Assembly (NCBI RefSeq): GCF_900168325.1
Contig: NZ_FVZE01000015.1
Location: 1 to 41,344, forward strand
Source: Novosphingobium mathurense
GTDB taxonomy: Bacteria; Pseudomonadota; Alphaproteobacteria; Sphingomonadales; Sphingomonadaceae
Reading direction: 5' to 3'
Length of the DNA stretch: 41,344 bases
The translations under genes were made by a program, and so were the position numbers. Shown in pieces: positions 16,202 through 24,179 of the stretch; positions within the stretch are counted from its first letter, which is position 1; each line of letters begins with the position of its first letter. The notes beneath the pieces are model-generated. The model was not told the DNA's origin, made no database searches, and worked only from the letters and a program-made list of their open reading frames with translations.

Positions 16202-16951
16202 TCAACTGCCGTCGGTGATCAGCGTTCCGCCATCGACGACGAGATTCTGACCCGTCATGAAGGCGCCTGCCGGAGACGCCAGAAAAACGGCGGCTCCGGC
16301 GATTTCTTCCGGTGTTCCCGGCCGGCGCAGGGGTGTCATGGCCATGCGCCGTGTCATGAACGCTTCGTCCGCCAGCAGCGGTCCGGACAGTTCAGTCGCG
16401 ATGAAGCCGGGCGATATGGCATTCACGCGCACATTGCGCGGTCCCCATTCGATGGCAAGGTTGCGCGCCAGTTGCGCGACGCCTGCCTTGGACAACGCGT
16501 AGGCGTTGATCCGCCCGTTCCCGCGCAGGCCGGAAAGGCTCGACATCAGGATAGCCGATCCGCCGCCGCGGGCCGCGATGTGGGGCAGGGCGAGGTTGCA
16601 CAGCTCGACCTGGCTGGTGAGGTTGATCGCCAGGACCCTTGCATAATCGGCCATGTCGATGTCCGCGAAGGTTCCGGGCTTCCCGGTAATCCCCGCATTG
16701 CAGACCACGATATCGAGGCCGCCGAATTCACCCGTGGTCGTTTCGACCAGCGCCTCAAGCGCTGCCGCGTCCGTCACGTCGCAGGTCAGCCCGGGCATGC
16801 CCAGTTCAGCCGAGACGCGCGCCGTGTCATCCGCATTTTCGCTCGAAATGACGACGCGCGCGCCTTGTGTGATCAAGGCCTCTGCAATGGCGCGTCCGAT
16901 GCCCCGTGTGGATCCGGTGACGATCGCGCCTTTGCCGGACAGGTCGAACAT
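16202..16951 (-). CDS. SDR-family oxidoreductase
   Basis: Classical SDR of 249 residues with TGSTRGIGRA for cofactor binding, CNAGITG (NNAG-like), catalytic Ser in LMSSLSG and the standard Y-A-L-S-K. The C-terminal end MTGQNLVVDGGT is typical of FabG-like enzymes. It is the last gene of the FAH-cupin-SDR operon; its ATG overlaps the cupin stop by one base (TGATG). All catalytic residues are present. The most likely role is NAD(P)-dependent oxidation or reduction of a hydroxyl/keto intermediate made by the neighbouring enzymes. Confidence 0.92.
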   Translation of the reverse strand: MFDLSGKGAIVTGSTRGIGRAIAEALITQGARVVISSENADDTARVSAELGMPGLTCDVTDAAALEALVETTTGEFGGLDIVVCNAGITGKPGTFADIDMADYARVLAINLTSQVELCNLALPHIAARGGGSAILMSSLSGLRGNGRINAYALSKAGVAQLARNLAIEWGPRNVRVNAISPGFIATELSGPLLADEAFMTRRMAMTPLRRPGTPEEIAGAAVFLASPAGAFMTGQNLVVDGGTLITDGS

Positions 16952-17496
16952 CAGTGACCGGCTTCGTTGTACCGGGCGTCCACCTGTTCCGGCTTGGCTT
17001 CTTCCAGCGGCTTGCCATTGTGCAGGTAGGCAGGTGCTTCGATCAGGATGAAGGCAATGCGCGTCACCTGATCGGTGGTATTGCGCCACAGGTGGTTGGT
17101 GCCGCGCTGGACGATGATGCCACCCTCGCGGATGGTCTTCTTCACGCCGTCTTCCAGTTCCAGCTCGATCTCGCCTTTCAGGATAATGCCGTAATCGACC
17201 GAATTGGTGCGGTGCATGGGGCTTTCTGCGTGCGGCAACATATCGACGATGCGGATGACCGAGCCACCCTCCAATGTTACGCCGGTGGCCAGTTCACGGC
17301 CGTCGGTATCGTCGTTGTTGTCGGCGGGCACCGTCTTCGTCGCCCAGATGGTCAGCATTGCGGCATCGCCCGAGGGTACCATTTTCGGAGGCGAGACGTC
17401 TTCGGAGCGGAAGCGTGCGCGGCCGTTTTCGTCGTGGCAGGTGACGACGCGCTGCACACCGGGAAGACCGGAGTCGGAGAGAATGTCCTCACTCAT
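16951..17496 (-). CDS. Cupin-domain protein
   Basis: Single-cupin protein of 181 residues. The first cupin motif region is VDMLPHAESPMHRTNSVDYGIILKGEIELEL, with HxxxxxxHR metal-ligand-like histidines and E in the GEIE strand. The second motif region is IVQRGTNHLWRN, containing the final His. This arrangement is common in small cupins next to aromatic or terpenoid catabolic genes, where they act as isomerases, lyases or accessory metal enzymes. It overlaps the FAH gene by four bases upstream and the SDR gene by one base downstream, forming a compact operon. The reaction is not assignable from sequence. Confidence 0.85.
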   Translation of the reverse strand: MSEDILSDSGLPGVQRVVTCHDENGRARFRSEDVSPPKMVPSGDAAMLTIWATKTVPADNNDDTDGRELATGVTLEGGSVIRIVDMLPHAESPMHRTNSVDYGIILKGEIELELEDGVKKTIREGGIIVQRGTNHLWRNTTDQVTRIAFILIEAPAYLHNGKPLEEAKPEQVDARYNEAGH

Positions 17497-18437
17497 GCTT
17501 TTACAACTTTCTGTTCGAGCGCGCCGAAGGGCGCTCGCCCGTCCGGCAGGTGCGCTTCCATGCGCACCGTATCGCCGTACTTCATGAATTCGGTCTTGGC
17601 CGCGCCGGTGTCCACCACCTCGATGCCGCGCCGTTCAGCGATGCACGAGGAGCCGACTTCGCGGAAGTTCTCGTTGGAGACTGTGCCGGAGCCGATAACC
17701 GTGCCGGCAACAAGATTGCGGGTGCGGGCGGCGTGGGCGACCAGTTCATGGAAGCCATAGGCCATGGCCTCGCCGAAGGCATCGCCGAACTGCCCGCCGT
17801 TCCAGTGCACGCGCAGGTTCAGGGCCGGGCGGCAGTCGCGCCAGGCATCGCCTAGTTCGTCGGGGGTGATCGCGAAGGGCGCCATGCCGCACGGCGGCTT
17901 GGCCTGGATCCAGCCGAAGCCGCTTTTCATCTCGGGGCCGGCCAGCTTGCGCAGCGACCAGTCGTTGACCTGAACGATCAGGCGGATGTGCTTGTCCGCC
18001 ACACTGGCCGGGGTGCCGACCGGCACGGCATCGGTAATGATGCCGAATTCGCCTTCGAAATCGATTCCGAGATCCTCATCGATCATAGGGACGTCAGCGG
18101 TGGGCGCGTAGAAGGTATCGGAAACACCCTGATACATGGGCGGCCAGTCCGGCTTGAACGGCTCGATGCCGAGAGCCTTGTCCATCAGCGCGCCGTGGCT
18201 GGGATAGACCGAGCCATCTAACCACTGCCAGGCACGCGGCAGCGGGGCCAGCAGCTTTGCCGTGTCGAGGGGATGGTCGAACACGTCGATCGCGCGCAAT
18301 TGCGGTTCAATCGCCTCCCAGTTCTCAAGGGCTTCCTGCAGCGTCCTGAGTGGCGCATCGGCACAGGATTTCCCGTCTGGTGAGACGACGACCAGACGGC
18401 CGTCGCGGGTTCCATCGTCGAGGGTTGCCAGTCGCAT
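17493..18437 (-). CDS. Fumarylacetoacetate hydrolase (FAH) family protein
   Basis: FAH-fold hydrolase of 314 residues. The metal-binding core is DFEGEFGIITD (E-x-E), followed by NDWSLRKL and the KPPCGMAPF loop, and the GTVIGSGTVSNEN segment conserved in FAH and 2-keto-pentenoate hydratase relatives. These enzymes cleave C-C bonds of acyl-pyruvates or hydrate or decarboxylate ring-cleavage products, using Mg2+ or Mn2+. It is the first gene of the FAH-cupin-SDR operon and faces the HisD-like gene across a 186-base divergent promoter region. Likely hydrolysis of a diketone intermediate; the exact substrate is unknown. Confidence 0.9.
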   Translation of the reverse strand: MRLATLDDGTRDGRLVVVSPDGKSCADAPLRTLQEALENWEAIEPQLRAIDVFDHPLDTAKLLAPLPRAWQWLDGSVYPSHGALMDKALGIEPFKPDWPPMYQGVSDTFYAPTADVPMIDEDLGIDFEGEFGIITDAVPVGTPASVADKHIRLIVQVNDWSLRKLAGPEMKSGFGWIQAKPPCGMAPFAITPDELGDAWRDCRPALNLRVHWNGGQFGDAFGEAMAYGFHELVAHAARTRNLVAGTVIGSGTVSNENFREVGSSCIAERRGIEVVDTGAAKTEFMKYGDTVRMEAHLPDGRAPFGALEQKVVKA

Positions 18438-18501
18438 CTGTCGCTCTTCTCCCGGTCGTATCTACAAGGATATTGCTCATGACAGCGGCTAGCGAAGGCT
18501 C

Positions 18502-18514
18502 TTGTGCGCAACAA
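18502..18514. promoter_or_regulatory. Candidate regulator site TTGTGCGCAACAA
   Basis: This 13-mer lies in the divergent FAH/HisD promoter region and differs at one base from TTGTGCGCAGCAA in the TonB2/monooxygenase divergent promoter (37666-37678). It also contains a TTG...CAA dyad as in LysR-type boxes. Nearby, two ATCGAT palindromes (18524 and 18538) sit 14 bases apart. A shared regulator, possibly the LysR protein at 31810, is inferred. Confidence 0.45.
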
Positions 18515-18623
18515 CGGCATAAGATCGATAGCGATCCATCGATAACATGCGATGGTGAGGGGGGCGTTCCCGGCGCTAGGTCACTGCTTGAAGCAATCAG
18601 CGAGATTTCGGGGAGACATTTTC

Positions 18624-19955
18624 ATGGCGCAGTGGCTGAAGCGTGGTGCGACGGCAGAGGCAAAGGCGGACGCGGACCGCAAGGTTCGCGATATTGTCGA
18701 AGCGGCGCTTGCGGACATCGAGAAGCGTGGCGATGACGCGGTGCGCGAGATGTCGGTCAATTTCGACAAGTGGGATCGTGACGACTATCGGCTGACGCAG
18801 GCCGAGATCGACGCCTGTGTCGACAGCCTGACGCCGCAGGAGCGCAAGGACATCGAATTCGCGCAGGCGCAGGTCCGCAACTTCGCGCAGATCCAGCGTG
18901 ACAGCCTGAGCGAAGTCGAAGTCGAAACGCTGCCCGGCGTGGTGCTGGGCCACAAAAACATCCCGCTTAATTCCGCCGGCTGCTACGTGCCGGGAGGCAA
19001 GTATCCGCTGCTCGCCGGTGCGCACATGTCGGTGATCACTGCCAAGGTCGCAGGCGTTAAGCGCGTGGTGACGTGCGCGCCGCCGTTCCAGGGGCAGCCT
19101 GCGCGCGCCATAGTGGCGGCGCAGGCCATGGCCGGGGCCGACGCGATCTATGCGCTGGGCGGCATCCAGGCTGTCGGCGCGATGGCGCTGGGCACGGCCT
19201 CGATCGATCCGGTCGACATCATTGTCGGGCCGGGCAACGCCTTTGTCGCCGAAGCCAAGCGCAAGCTCTACGGCCGCGTCGGCATCGACCTGTTCGCCGG
19301 CCCGACCGAGACGCTGGTCATCGCCGACGAAATTGGCTGCGATCCCGAGATCGCAGCGACCGACATCCTCGGCCAAGTCGAGCATGGCCCGGACAGCCCC
19401 GGCGTGCTGCTGACGAACTCCGAGAAATTCGCGCGCGAGACGATGGCGGAGATCGAACGCTTGTTGCAGGTCCTCCCCACCGCCGACCACGCCCGCAAGG
19501 CCTGGGAGAGCTTCGGCGAGGTGATCGTGGCCGACAGCTATGAGGAAATGGTCGCGATTGCCGACGACATTGCCAGCGAACACGTGCAGGTGATGACGGC
19601 CGATCCAGACTATTTCCTCGCTAACATGACCAATTTCGGCGCCCTGTTCCTCGGCAGCCGCACCAACGTGGCCTATGGCGACAAGGTGATTGGTACCAAC
19701 CACACGCTGCCGACCAAGAAGGCGGCGCGCTACACGGGTGGTCTGTGGGTCGGAAAGTTCCTGAAGACCTGCACGTACCAGAAGGTTCTGACCGATGAGG
19801 CGTCGGCGCTGATCGGCGAGTACTGCAGCCGCCTGTGCGCACTCGAAGGGTTCGCCGGGCATGGCGAGCAGGCCAACATCCGCGTGCGCCGCTTTGGCGG
19901 GCGGAATGTCCCTTATGCCGGTCAGGCCGAGCCGACGCCGGAAACGATTGCCTGA
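18624..19955 (+). CDS. Histidinol dehydrogenase-like (HisD family) alcohol dehydrogenase
   Basis: HisD-fold NAD-dependent dehydrogenase of 443 residues. It has the family motifs YVPGGKYPLLAGAHMS, the PVDIIVGPGNAFVAEAKR signature, DLFAGPTE and the metal/catalytic EHGPDS and EHVQV segments. No other histidine biosynthesis gene is nearby. The protein resembles the catabolic HisD paralogues (for example sulfopropanediol dehydrogenase, HpsN type) that oxidise an alcohol to an acid in two steps. ATG 18624, with GGGGAG upstream, is preferred over the longer frame. It begins a plus-strand gene series with SDR, cyclase and hydrolase genes. Likely oxidises a primary alcohol of the pathway substrate to a carboxylate. 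Confidence 0.92.
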   Translation: MAQWLKRGATAEAKADADRKVRDIVEAALADIEKRGDDAVREMSVNFDKWDRDDYRLTQAEIDACVDSLTPQERKDIEFAQAQVRNFAQIQRDSLSEVEVETLPGVVLGHKNIPLNSAGCYVPGGKYPLLAGAHMSVITAKVAGVKRVVTCAPPFQGQPARAIVAAQAMAGADAIYALGGIQAVGAMALGTASIDPVDIIVGPGNAFVAEAKRKLYGRVGIDLFAGPTETLVIADEIGCDPEIAATDILGQVEHGPDSPGVLLTNSEKFARETMAEIERLLQVLPTADHARKAWESFGEVIVADSYEEMVAIADDIASEHVQVMTADPDYFLANMTNFGALFLGSRTNVAYGDKVIGTNHTLPTKKAARYTGGLWVGKFLKTCTYQKVLTDEASALIGEYCSRLCALEGFAGHGEQANIRVRRFGGRNVPYAGQAEPTPETIA

Positions 19956-19977
19956 ATTCTGCCAGTTCCCCTCGCGG

Positions 19978-19999
19978 GGGGATGCGGAGACGGGTCGGA
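19978..19999 (+). terminator. GC-rich hairpin after HisD-like gene
   Basis: TCCCC-TCGC-GGGGGA style stem-loop about 20 bases past the HisD-like stop, without a T-run. Possibly a weak terminator or pause in the 126-base gap before the SDR gene. Positions are approximate. Confidence 0.35.
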
Positions 20000-20081
20000 G
20001 CGGCTTGTCTCTCTCCACCGCCGGGTTGTGCCGTCCCGTCTGCGGGATTTGTGATACGAAACAGAACACGAGGATAGCCGC

Positions 20082-20846
20082 ATGACCCTGCCCACGACCC
20101 CGAGCTTTCGCCTCGATGGCCGGCGCGCGGTGGTGACGGGCGCGGGGCGGGGTATCGGGCTCGCTGCTGCAGCGGCACTGGCAGACGCTGGCGCCCATGT
20201 GACGCTGGTCGCACGCACTTCGTCCGAGATCGAGGCGGCTGCGGCCGAATTGGCCGGGGCAGGATATCAGGCCGAGGCAGCCACGCTCGACGTGTCGGAC
20301 CTTGACGCGGTCCATACCTTCTTCGCCGACCGCGATCCCTTCCACGTTCTCGTCAACAATGCGGGAACCAATAGGCCTAGGCCGATGTGGGAGGTGTCGG
20401 AAGACGATTATGATGCCGTGCTCGATCTCAATGTGAAGAGTGCCTTCTTCGTTGCGCAGGCCTGCGTAAAGCGGATGATGGCGACCGGCACGAAAGGTTC
20501 GCTGGTGCACATGGGAAGCCAGATGGGCCATGTTGGCGGACCGAACCGCTCGCTTTACTGTGCCAGCAAGTGGGCAATGGAGGGGATGAACAAGGCTTTC
20601 GCGCTGGATCTGGCGCAGCATGGCATCCGCTCCAACACGATCGCCCCCACTTTCATCGAGACCCCGCTGACCAAACCGTTCTTCGAGGACGAGGTGTTCA
20701 GGTCGAGCGTGCTGACCAAGATCAAGATCGGCCGTATCGGGCAGGTCGAGGACCTGATGGGTGCCGTCCTCTTCCTTGCGTCGGACGCTTCCGCGCTGAT
20801 GACCGGCACCAGCCTCGTCGTCGACGGCGGCTGGACGGCGGATTAG
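20082..20846 (+). CDS. SDR-family oxidoreductase
   Basis: Classical SDR of 254 residues with TGAGRGIGLA, the NNAGTN segment, catalytic Ser in HMGSQMGH and Y-C-A-S-K. The C-terminus is MTGTSLVVDGGW. A good ribosome binding site (GAGGA) lies about 9 bases upstream of the ATG. It follows the HisD-like gene after 126 bases and precedes the cyclase gene by four bases. FabG- or gluconate-5-dehydrogenase-like by general sequence; in this context a step oxidising a secondary alcohol to a ketone before hydrolytic C-C cleavage is plausible. Confidence 0.92.
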   Translation: MTLPTTPSFRLDGRRAVVTGAGRGIGLAAAAALADAGAHVTLVARTSSEIEAAAAELAGAGYQAEAATLDVSDLDAVHTFFADRDPFHVLVNNAGTNRPRPMWEVSEDDYDAVLDLNVKSAFFVAQACVKRMMATGTKGSLVHMGSQMGHVGGPNRSLYCASKWAMEGMNKAFALDLAQHGIRSNTIAPTFIETPLTKPFFEDEVFRSSVLTKIKIGRIGQVEDLMGAVLFLASDASALMTGTSLVVDGGWTAD

Positions 20847-20850
20847 CACC

Positions 20851-21633
20851 ATGCCGCGCCGGTTCGTCGATCTTTCGATCCTGCTCGAAAACGAGGTCGT
20901 GGCCGACCCGCCGTTCATGCGGCCGCATATCGAATATGCGGCGCATCACGACACGATTGACGAGCTCAATACCTTCTTTCCCGGTGTCGGCGCAGATCAG
21001 ATGCCGGGCGGTGAGGGGTTCGGCGCGGTGGAAAAAATTACGCTGACCACGCACAACGGGACCCATCTCGACGCGCCGTGGCACTTCCATCCGACGCAGG
21101 ATGGTGGCGCACCGGCGCTGACTATCGACGAGGTCCCGCTGGAATGGTGTTTCCAGCCCGGAGTGAAGCTGGATTTCCGGCATTTCCCTGATGGCTATGT
21201 CGTCGGCGCTGCAGACGTTGAAGCCGAGTTGGCGCGTATCGGGCACGATGTGCAGCCGCTGGAGATCGTGCTGATCAATACGGCGGCGGGAATGGCCGTG
21301 GGCGACCCCGACTATGTTGGCACGGGCTGCGGGATGGGCTACGAAGCAACCATCTATCTCACCAGCCGCGGTGTCCGCGTCACCGGCATCGACGCCTGGA
21401 GCTGGGATGCGCCTTTCCGCCATACGGCTGAGAAAGTGGCCGCGACCGGCGACACTTCGCTGATCTGGGAAGGGCACAAGGCCGGGCGGGACATCGGCTA
21501 CTGCCATCTGGAAAAGCTGCACAATCTCGAAGCGCTGCCATCCCATGGTTTCATGGTCAGTTGCTTCCCTCACAAGATAAAGGGCGCATCGGCGGGCTGG
21601 ACCCGCGCTGTCGCCGTTATCGACGAAAACTGA
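20851..21633 (+). CDS. Cyclase-family (kynurenine formamidase-like) hydrolase
   Basis: Metal-dependent hydrolase of 260 residues with the cyclase-family signature HNGTHLDAPWHF near residue 67 and further histidines and a glutamate in the C-terminal half (IWEGHKAGRDIGYCHLEKL). Family members include kynurenine formamidase and isatin hydrolase, which open amide or lactam rings or hydrolyse esters with Mn2+ or Zn2+. It starts four bases after the SDR stop and is followed after 11 bases by the alpha/beta hydrolase, so it is part of one operon. The likely role is hydrolysis of a lactone, lactam or ester intermediate; the substrate is unknown. Confidence 0.92.
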   Translation: MPRRFVDLSILLENEVVADPPFMRPHIEYAAHHDTIDELNTFFPGVGADQMPGGEGFGAVEKITLTTHNGTHLDAPWHFHPTQDGGAPALTIDEVPLEWCFQPGVKLDFRHFPDGYVVGAADVEAELARIGHDVQPLEIVLINTAAGMAVGDPDYVGTGCGMGYEATIYLTSRGVRVTGIDAWSWDAPFRHTAEKVAATGDTSLIWEGHKAGRDIGYCHLEKLHNLEALPSHGFMVSCFPHKIKGASAGWTRAVAVIDEN

Positions 21634-21644
21634 AGGACCGTCTC

Positions 21645-22799
21645 ATGTTCGAACCGTTTCCCGGAAATTACGTCTGGAACCTCGCCACGAACCTCGCGCT
21701 CGTGTGCGGTGGCAACCACGGCGAGATCGACGAGGCCAACCGGCCGATCATGGAAGCGTCGAAGGAACTCGGCCCGGACAAGGCCTCGGCCCTGATGTTT
21801 GACAGCTGGATCCGCGTGGCCGACCAGGTCGCGGTGAATGCCGCGGAGGACGAAACGGCCGGATACCTGCTCTCTGCCGGGACCAAGTATCTGCGGGCCT
21901 CGGGCTACTTCCTTGCCGCTGAGCGCATGCAGAGCCGCGACTATCCGCCGCGCTGGGCTGCCTACGACAAGGGCATGGAGCTGTTCCACAAGGGCTGCGC
22001 ACTGCGCGGCATCCATGTCGAGAAGGTCGAAATTCCTTACGGCGACACCAGCTACACCGGCATCTTCTATCACGATGGCTCAGGCACACCGCGCCCGGCG
22101 CTCGTCTCGGTCAATGGCCTCGATTCCATGAAGGAACAGGTCTGCATGGCCGGGCATGGCCTTTCCAACCTCGAACGCGGCATGAACACCCTGTTCGTCG
22201 ATCAGCCCGGCACTGGCGAGGCGATCCGCAAGCGTAACCTGCCTGCGGTCTACAATGGCGAGGCTTGGGGCACGCCCGCGCTCGAATACCTGCTGACGCG
22301 CGAGGACGTGATCAAGGACAAGATCGGCATCTTCGGCCTTTCGTTCGGCGGCTATCACGCCCCGCGCATTGCCGCCAATGAGCCGCGCTATGCGCTGTGC
22401 GCGGTGATGGGTGCGAACCATGTCTGGGGCAAGCGCCAGCGCGAGCGCGTCGCCAATGAAGGCGAGAACCCGGTCCCGCACTACTGGGATCACGTCATGT
22501 GGGTCTTCGGCTTCGATGACCGTGACAAGCTGCTCGAATATACCGATCAGGTGGACCTAACGGGCCAGGTCGGGAAAATCACGGTCCCGTTCCTCATCAC
22601 CCATGGCGAGAACGACCGCCAGATCCCGGCCTACAATGCGCAGATCAGCTACGACGAGGCGGTCAACAGTTCAAAGCGGACCATGCGCATGTTCACGAAG
22701 AAGGATTTCGAGGTCGAGCACTGCGGCGCCGACAACGGCACCGGCATGCGCGACTACATCGCCGACTGGTGTGCCGAGACGTTCAACGAGATGGGCTGA
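21645..22799 (+). CDS. Alpha/beta hydrolase, 2,6-dihydropseudooxynicotine hydrolase-like
   Basis: Hydrolase of 384 residues with a helical N-terminal cap (~1-140) and an alpha/beta core. The nucleophile elbow is GLSFGGYHAP (Ser about residue 232), the oxyanion region is VNGLDSMKEQ, the acid is in THGENDRQIP and a C-terminal His lies in VEHCGADNG. The large N-terminal domain and the V-x-G-L-D-S-x-K-E signature are those of 2,6-dihydropseudooxynicotine hydrolase and FrsA-like proteins, which cleave C-C bonds of 1,3-diketones. ATG 21645 has AAGGA upstream. Together with the SDR and FAH genes this supports a pathway through a beta-diketone. Homology to nicotine catabolism does not make nicotine the substrate. 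Confidence 0.9.
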   Translation: MFEPFPGNYVWNLATNLALVCGGNHGEIDEANRPIMEASKELGPDKASALMFDSWIRVADQVAVNAAEDETAGYLLSAGTKYLRASGYFLAAERMQSRDYPPRWAAYDKGMELFHKGCALRGIHVEKVEIPYGDTSYTGIFYHDGSGTPRPALVSVNGLDSMKEQVCMAGHGLSNLERGMNTLFVDQPGTGEAIRKRNLPAVYNGEAWGTPALEYLLTREDVIKDKIGIFGLSFGGYHAPRIAANEPRYALCAVMGANHVWGKRQRERVANEGENPVPHYWDHVMWVFGFDDRDKLLEYTDQVDLTGQVGKITVPFLITHGENDRQIPAYNAQISYDEAVNSSKRTMRMFTKKDFEVEHCGADNGTGMRDYIADWCAETFNEMG

Positions 22800-22809
22800 G
22801 AGAAGCGAA

Positions 22810-23217
22810 ATGGCCGAGTTCACTTTCCATCACGGCGGCGTGTCGGTTCCTAGCCTCGATGAGGCGATCGACTGGTATGGGCGCGTGCTGGGCTTCGAGG
22901 TTGAAAAGCGCTTCTACATCGAGCCGGCCCGCGCACATGCGGCCATGGTCCGGAAGGGACCTCTGCGCTTCGAGATCTTTGAGGTGGCAGGCGCCGCGCC
23001 ACTGCCGGAAGACCGCCGCTTCCCCCCGCGTGACCTCCAGACCCATGGCAACAAGCACGTCGCATTCCGGGTGGAAGACCTTGAGGTGTTCCTTGCCGAG
23101 ATGGAGCAGAAGCAGGCCGAAGTGGCCTTCGTCGTGCGCGAAGCGTTCGGCAAGGGCTGCTTCATCCGCGATTGCGCCGGGAACCTGATCGAATTCGTCG
23201 AGGAGCCCAATCCGTGA
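22810..23217 (+). CDS. VOC-family (glyoxalase/bleomycin resistance) protein
   Basis: Single-domain VOC protein of 135 residues. It has HHGGVSVPSLDEAIDWYGRVLGF at the N-terminus, HVAFRVEDLE in the middle and FIRDCAGNLIEFVEE at the C-terminus, giving the paired beta-alpha-beta-beta-beta units with H and E metal ligands. Such proteins act as isomerases, epimerases, lyases or dioxygenases. It starts 10 bases after the hydrolase stop and overlaps the methyltransferase gene (GTGA). The role in the pathway is uncertain; an isomerase/glyoxalase-like step is as likely as binding. Confidence 0.88.
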   Translation: MAEFTFHHGGVSVPSLDEAIDWYGRVLGFEVEKRFYIEPARAHAAMVRKGPLRFEIFEVAGAAPLPEDRRFPPRDLQTHGNKHVAFRVEDLEVFLAEMEQKQAEVAFVVREAFGKGCFIRDCAGNLIEFVEEPNP

Positions 23218-23858
23218 TCTTCGCCGCCCCCGCTGCGCAGAGCGTTTTCGCTCGTTACGAGGCCCGCGCCGAGGCCGACCGGGTGCGGATGCGGGAACTC
23301 GGTTCGGCGGGAATGGCCGTGCGCGATGAGTTCCTCCTGCCGGTAGGGCTGGATGTCGGGCGCTTGCTTCACGCGCTGGTGCTCGCGCGCAAGCCGCGGC
23401 GTGTTCTCGAACTGGGAACCAGCTATGGATACTCGACTCTGTTCCTGGCCGATGCCGCCGCACAAGTAGGTGCCACGGTCGTCACCATGGAACTGGCCGA
23501 TTACAAGCAGTTGCACGCCCGGGAACAGCTAACAGAAGCCGGGCTGACCGAAGCCGTCGACTTTCGATGCGGCGACGCTCTTGAGCTTCTGGCAGCCGAT
23601 CCGGGGCCATGGGACTTCGTGCTCCTCGATATCTGGAAAGACCTTTATCTGCCTTGCTTCGAGGCATTTTATCCGAAGCTTTCGGAAGAAGCGCTTGTCG
23701 CATCGGACAACATGATCGAGCCGGAGTTCGATCGTCCGAGCGTGCGCCTCTACCGCGAGGCAGTTCGGAGCAAGGCGGACCTGCAAACTGTGCTGTTGCC
23801 AGTGGGCAGCGGTATCGAACTCACCGCGCGATGGAGCGCGGGCAACTCCAAACTCTGA
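23214..23858 (+). CDS. Class I SAM-dependent O-methyltransferase-like protein
   Basis: Rossmann-fold methyltransferase-like protein of 214 residues. SAM-binding motif I is VLELGTSYGYSTLFLADAA, the acidic residue after motif II is in VTMELADY, and DFVLLDIWKDLY lies at motif IV. It resembles catechol/caffeoyl-CoA O-methyltransferases (family 3), in which D in 'LLD' and the SDNMIEP segment bind metal. The start is GTG 23214 with GAGGAG upstream, overlapping the VOC stop. In a degradation cluster it might methylate or protect a catechol intermediate; that is inference. Confidence 0.82.
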   Translation: MIFAAPAAQSVFARYEARAEADRVRMRELGSAGMAVRDEFLLPVGLDVGRLLHALVLARKPRRVLELGTSYGYSTLFLADAAAQVGATVVTMELADYKQLHAREQLTEAGLTEAVDFRCGDALELLAADPGPWDFVLLDIWKDLYLPCFEAFYPKLSEEALVASDNMIEPEFDRPSVRLYREAVRSKADLQTVLLPVGSGIELTARWSAGNSKL

Positions 23859-23875
23859 CGCAAGGCAGCAACGAC

Positions 23876-24166
23876 ATGATCCACGAAATCGCGACGCTCA
23901 CGATTGATCCCGCGCGGGCCGGTCCATTCGAGGCGGCCGTCGCTGCGGCGCGCCCGCATTTCGAGGCCGCGAAAGGATTTGTCTCGTTCGGACTGGAACG
24001 CTCGATCGAAAGCCCGGAGCGCTATCACCTCGTGATCGGTTGGGAGAGCGTGGAAGCGCATATGGTCGACTTCCGCGAGTCCGAAGGCTTTCAGGCATGG
24101 CGGACGCTGGCTTCGCCGTTTTTCGTCGCTCCGCCCAGCGTGGAACACATCTCCAAGGTCATCTGA
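23876..24166 (+). CDS. Antibiotic biosynthesis monooxygenase (ABM) domain protein
   Basis: Small ferredoxin-like protein of 96 residues. It shows the ABM pattern: EIATLTIDPARAGPFEAAV, a mid strand YHLVIGWESVEAHMVDFRES, and FQAWRTLASPFF at the C-terminus. Family members are cofactor-less quinol-type monooxygenases or small-molecule binders. It starts 17 bases after the methyltransferase stop and is the last gene of the plus-strand series, facing the M20 pseudogene. It may oxidise a hydroquinone intermediate; function is not provable from sequence. Confidence 0.85.
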   Translation: MIHEIATLTIDPARAGPFEAAVAAARPHFEAAKGFVSFGLERSIESPERYHLVIGWESVEAHMVDFRESEGFQAWRTLASPFFVAPPSVEHISKVI

Positions 24167-24179
24167 GTGTGACCCCGGG

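Noticed and set aside
18597..20918. 773-residue open frame on the minus strand
   Set aside because: Antisense to the HisD-like and SDR genes, which have clear motifs on the plus strand; the antisense product has no recognisable domain.
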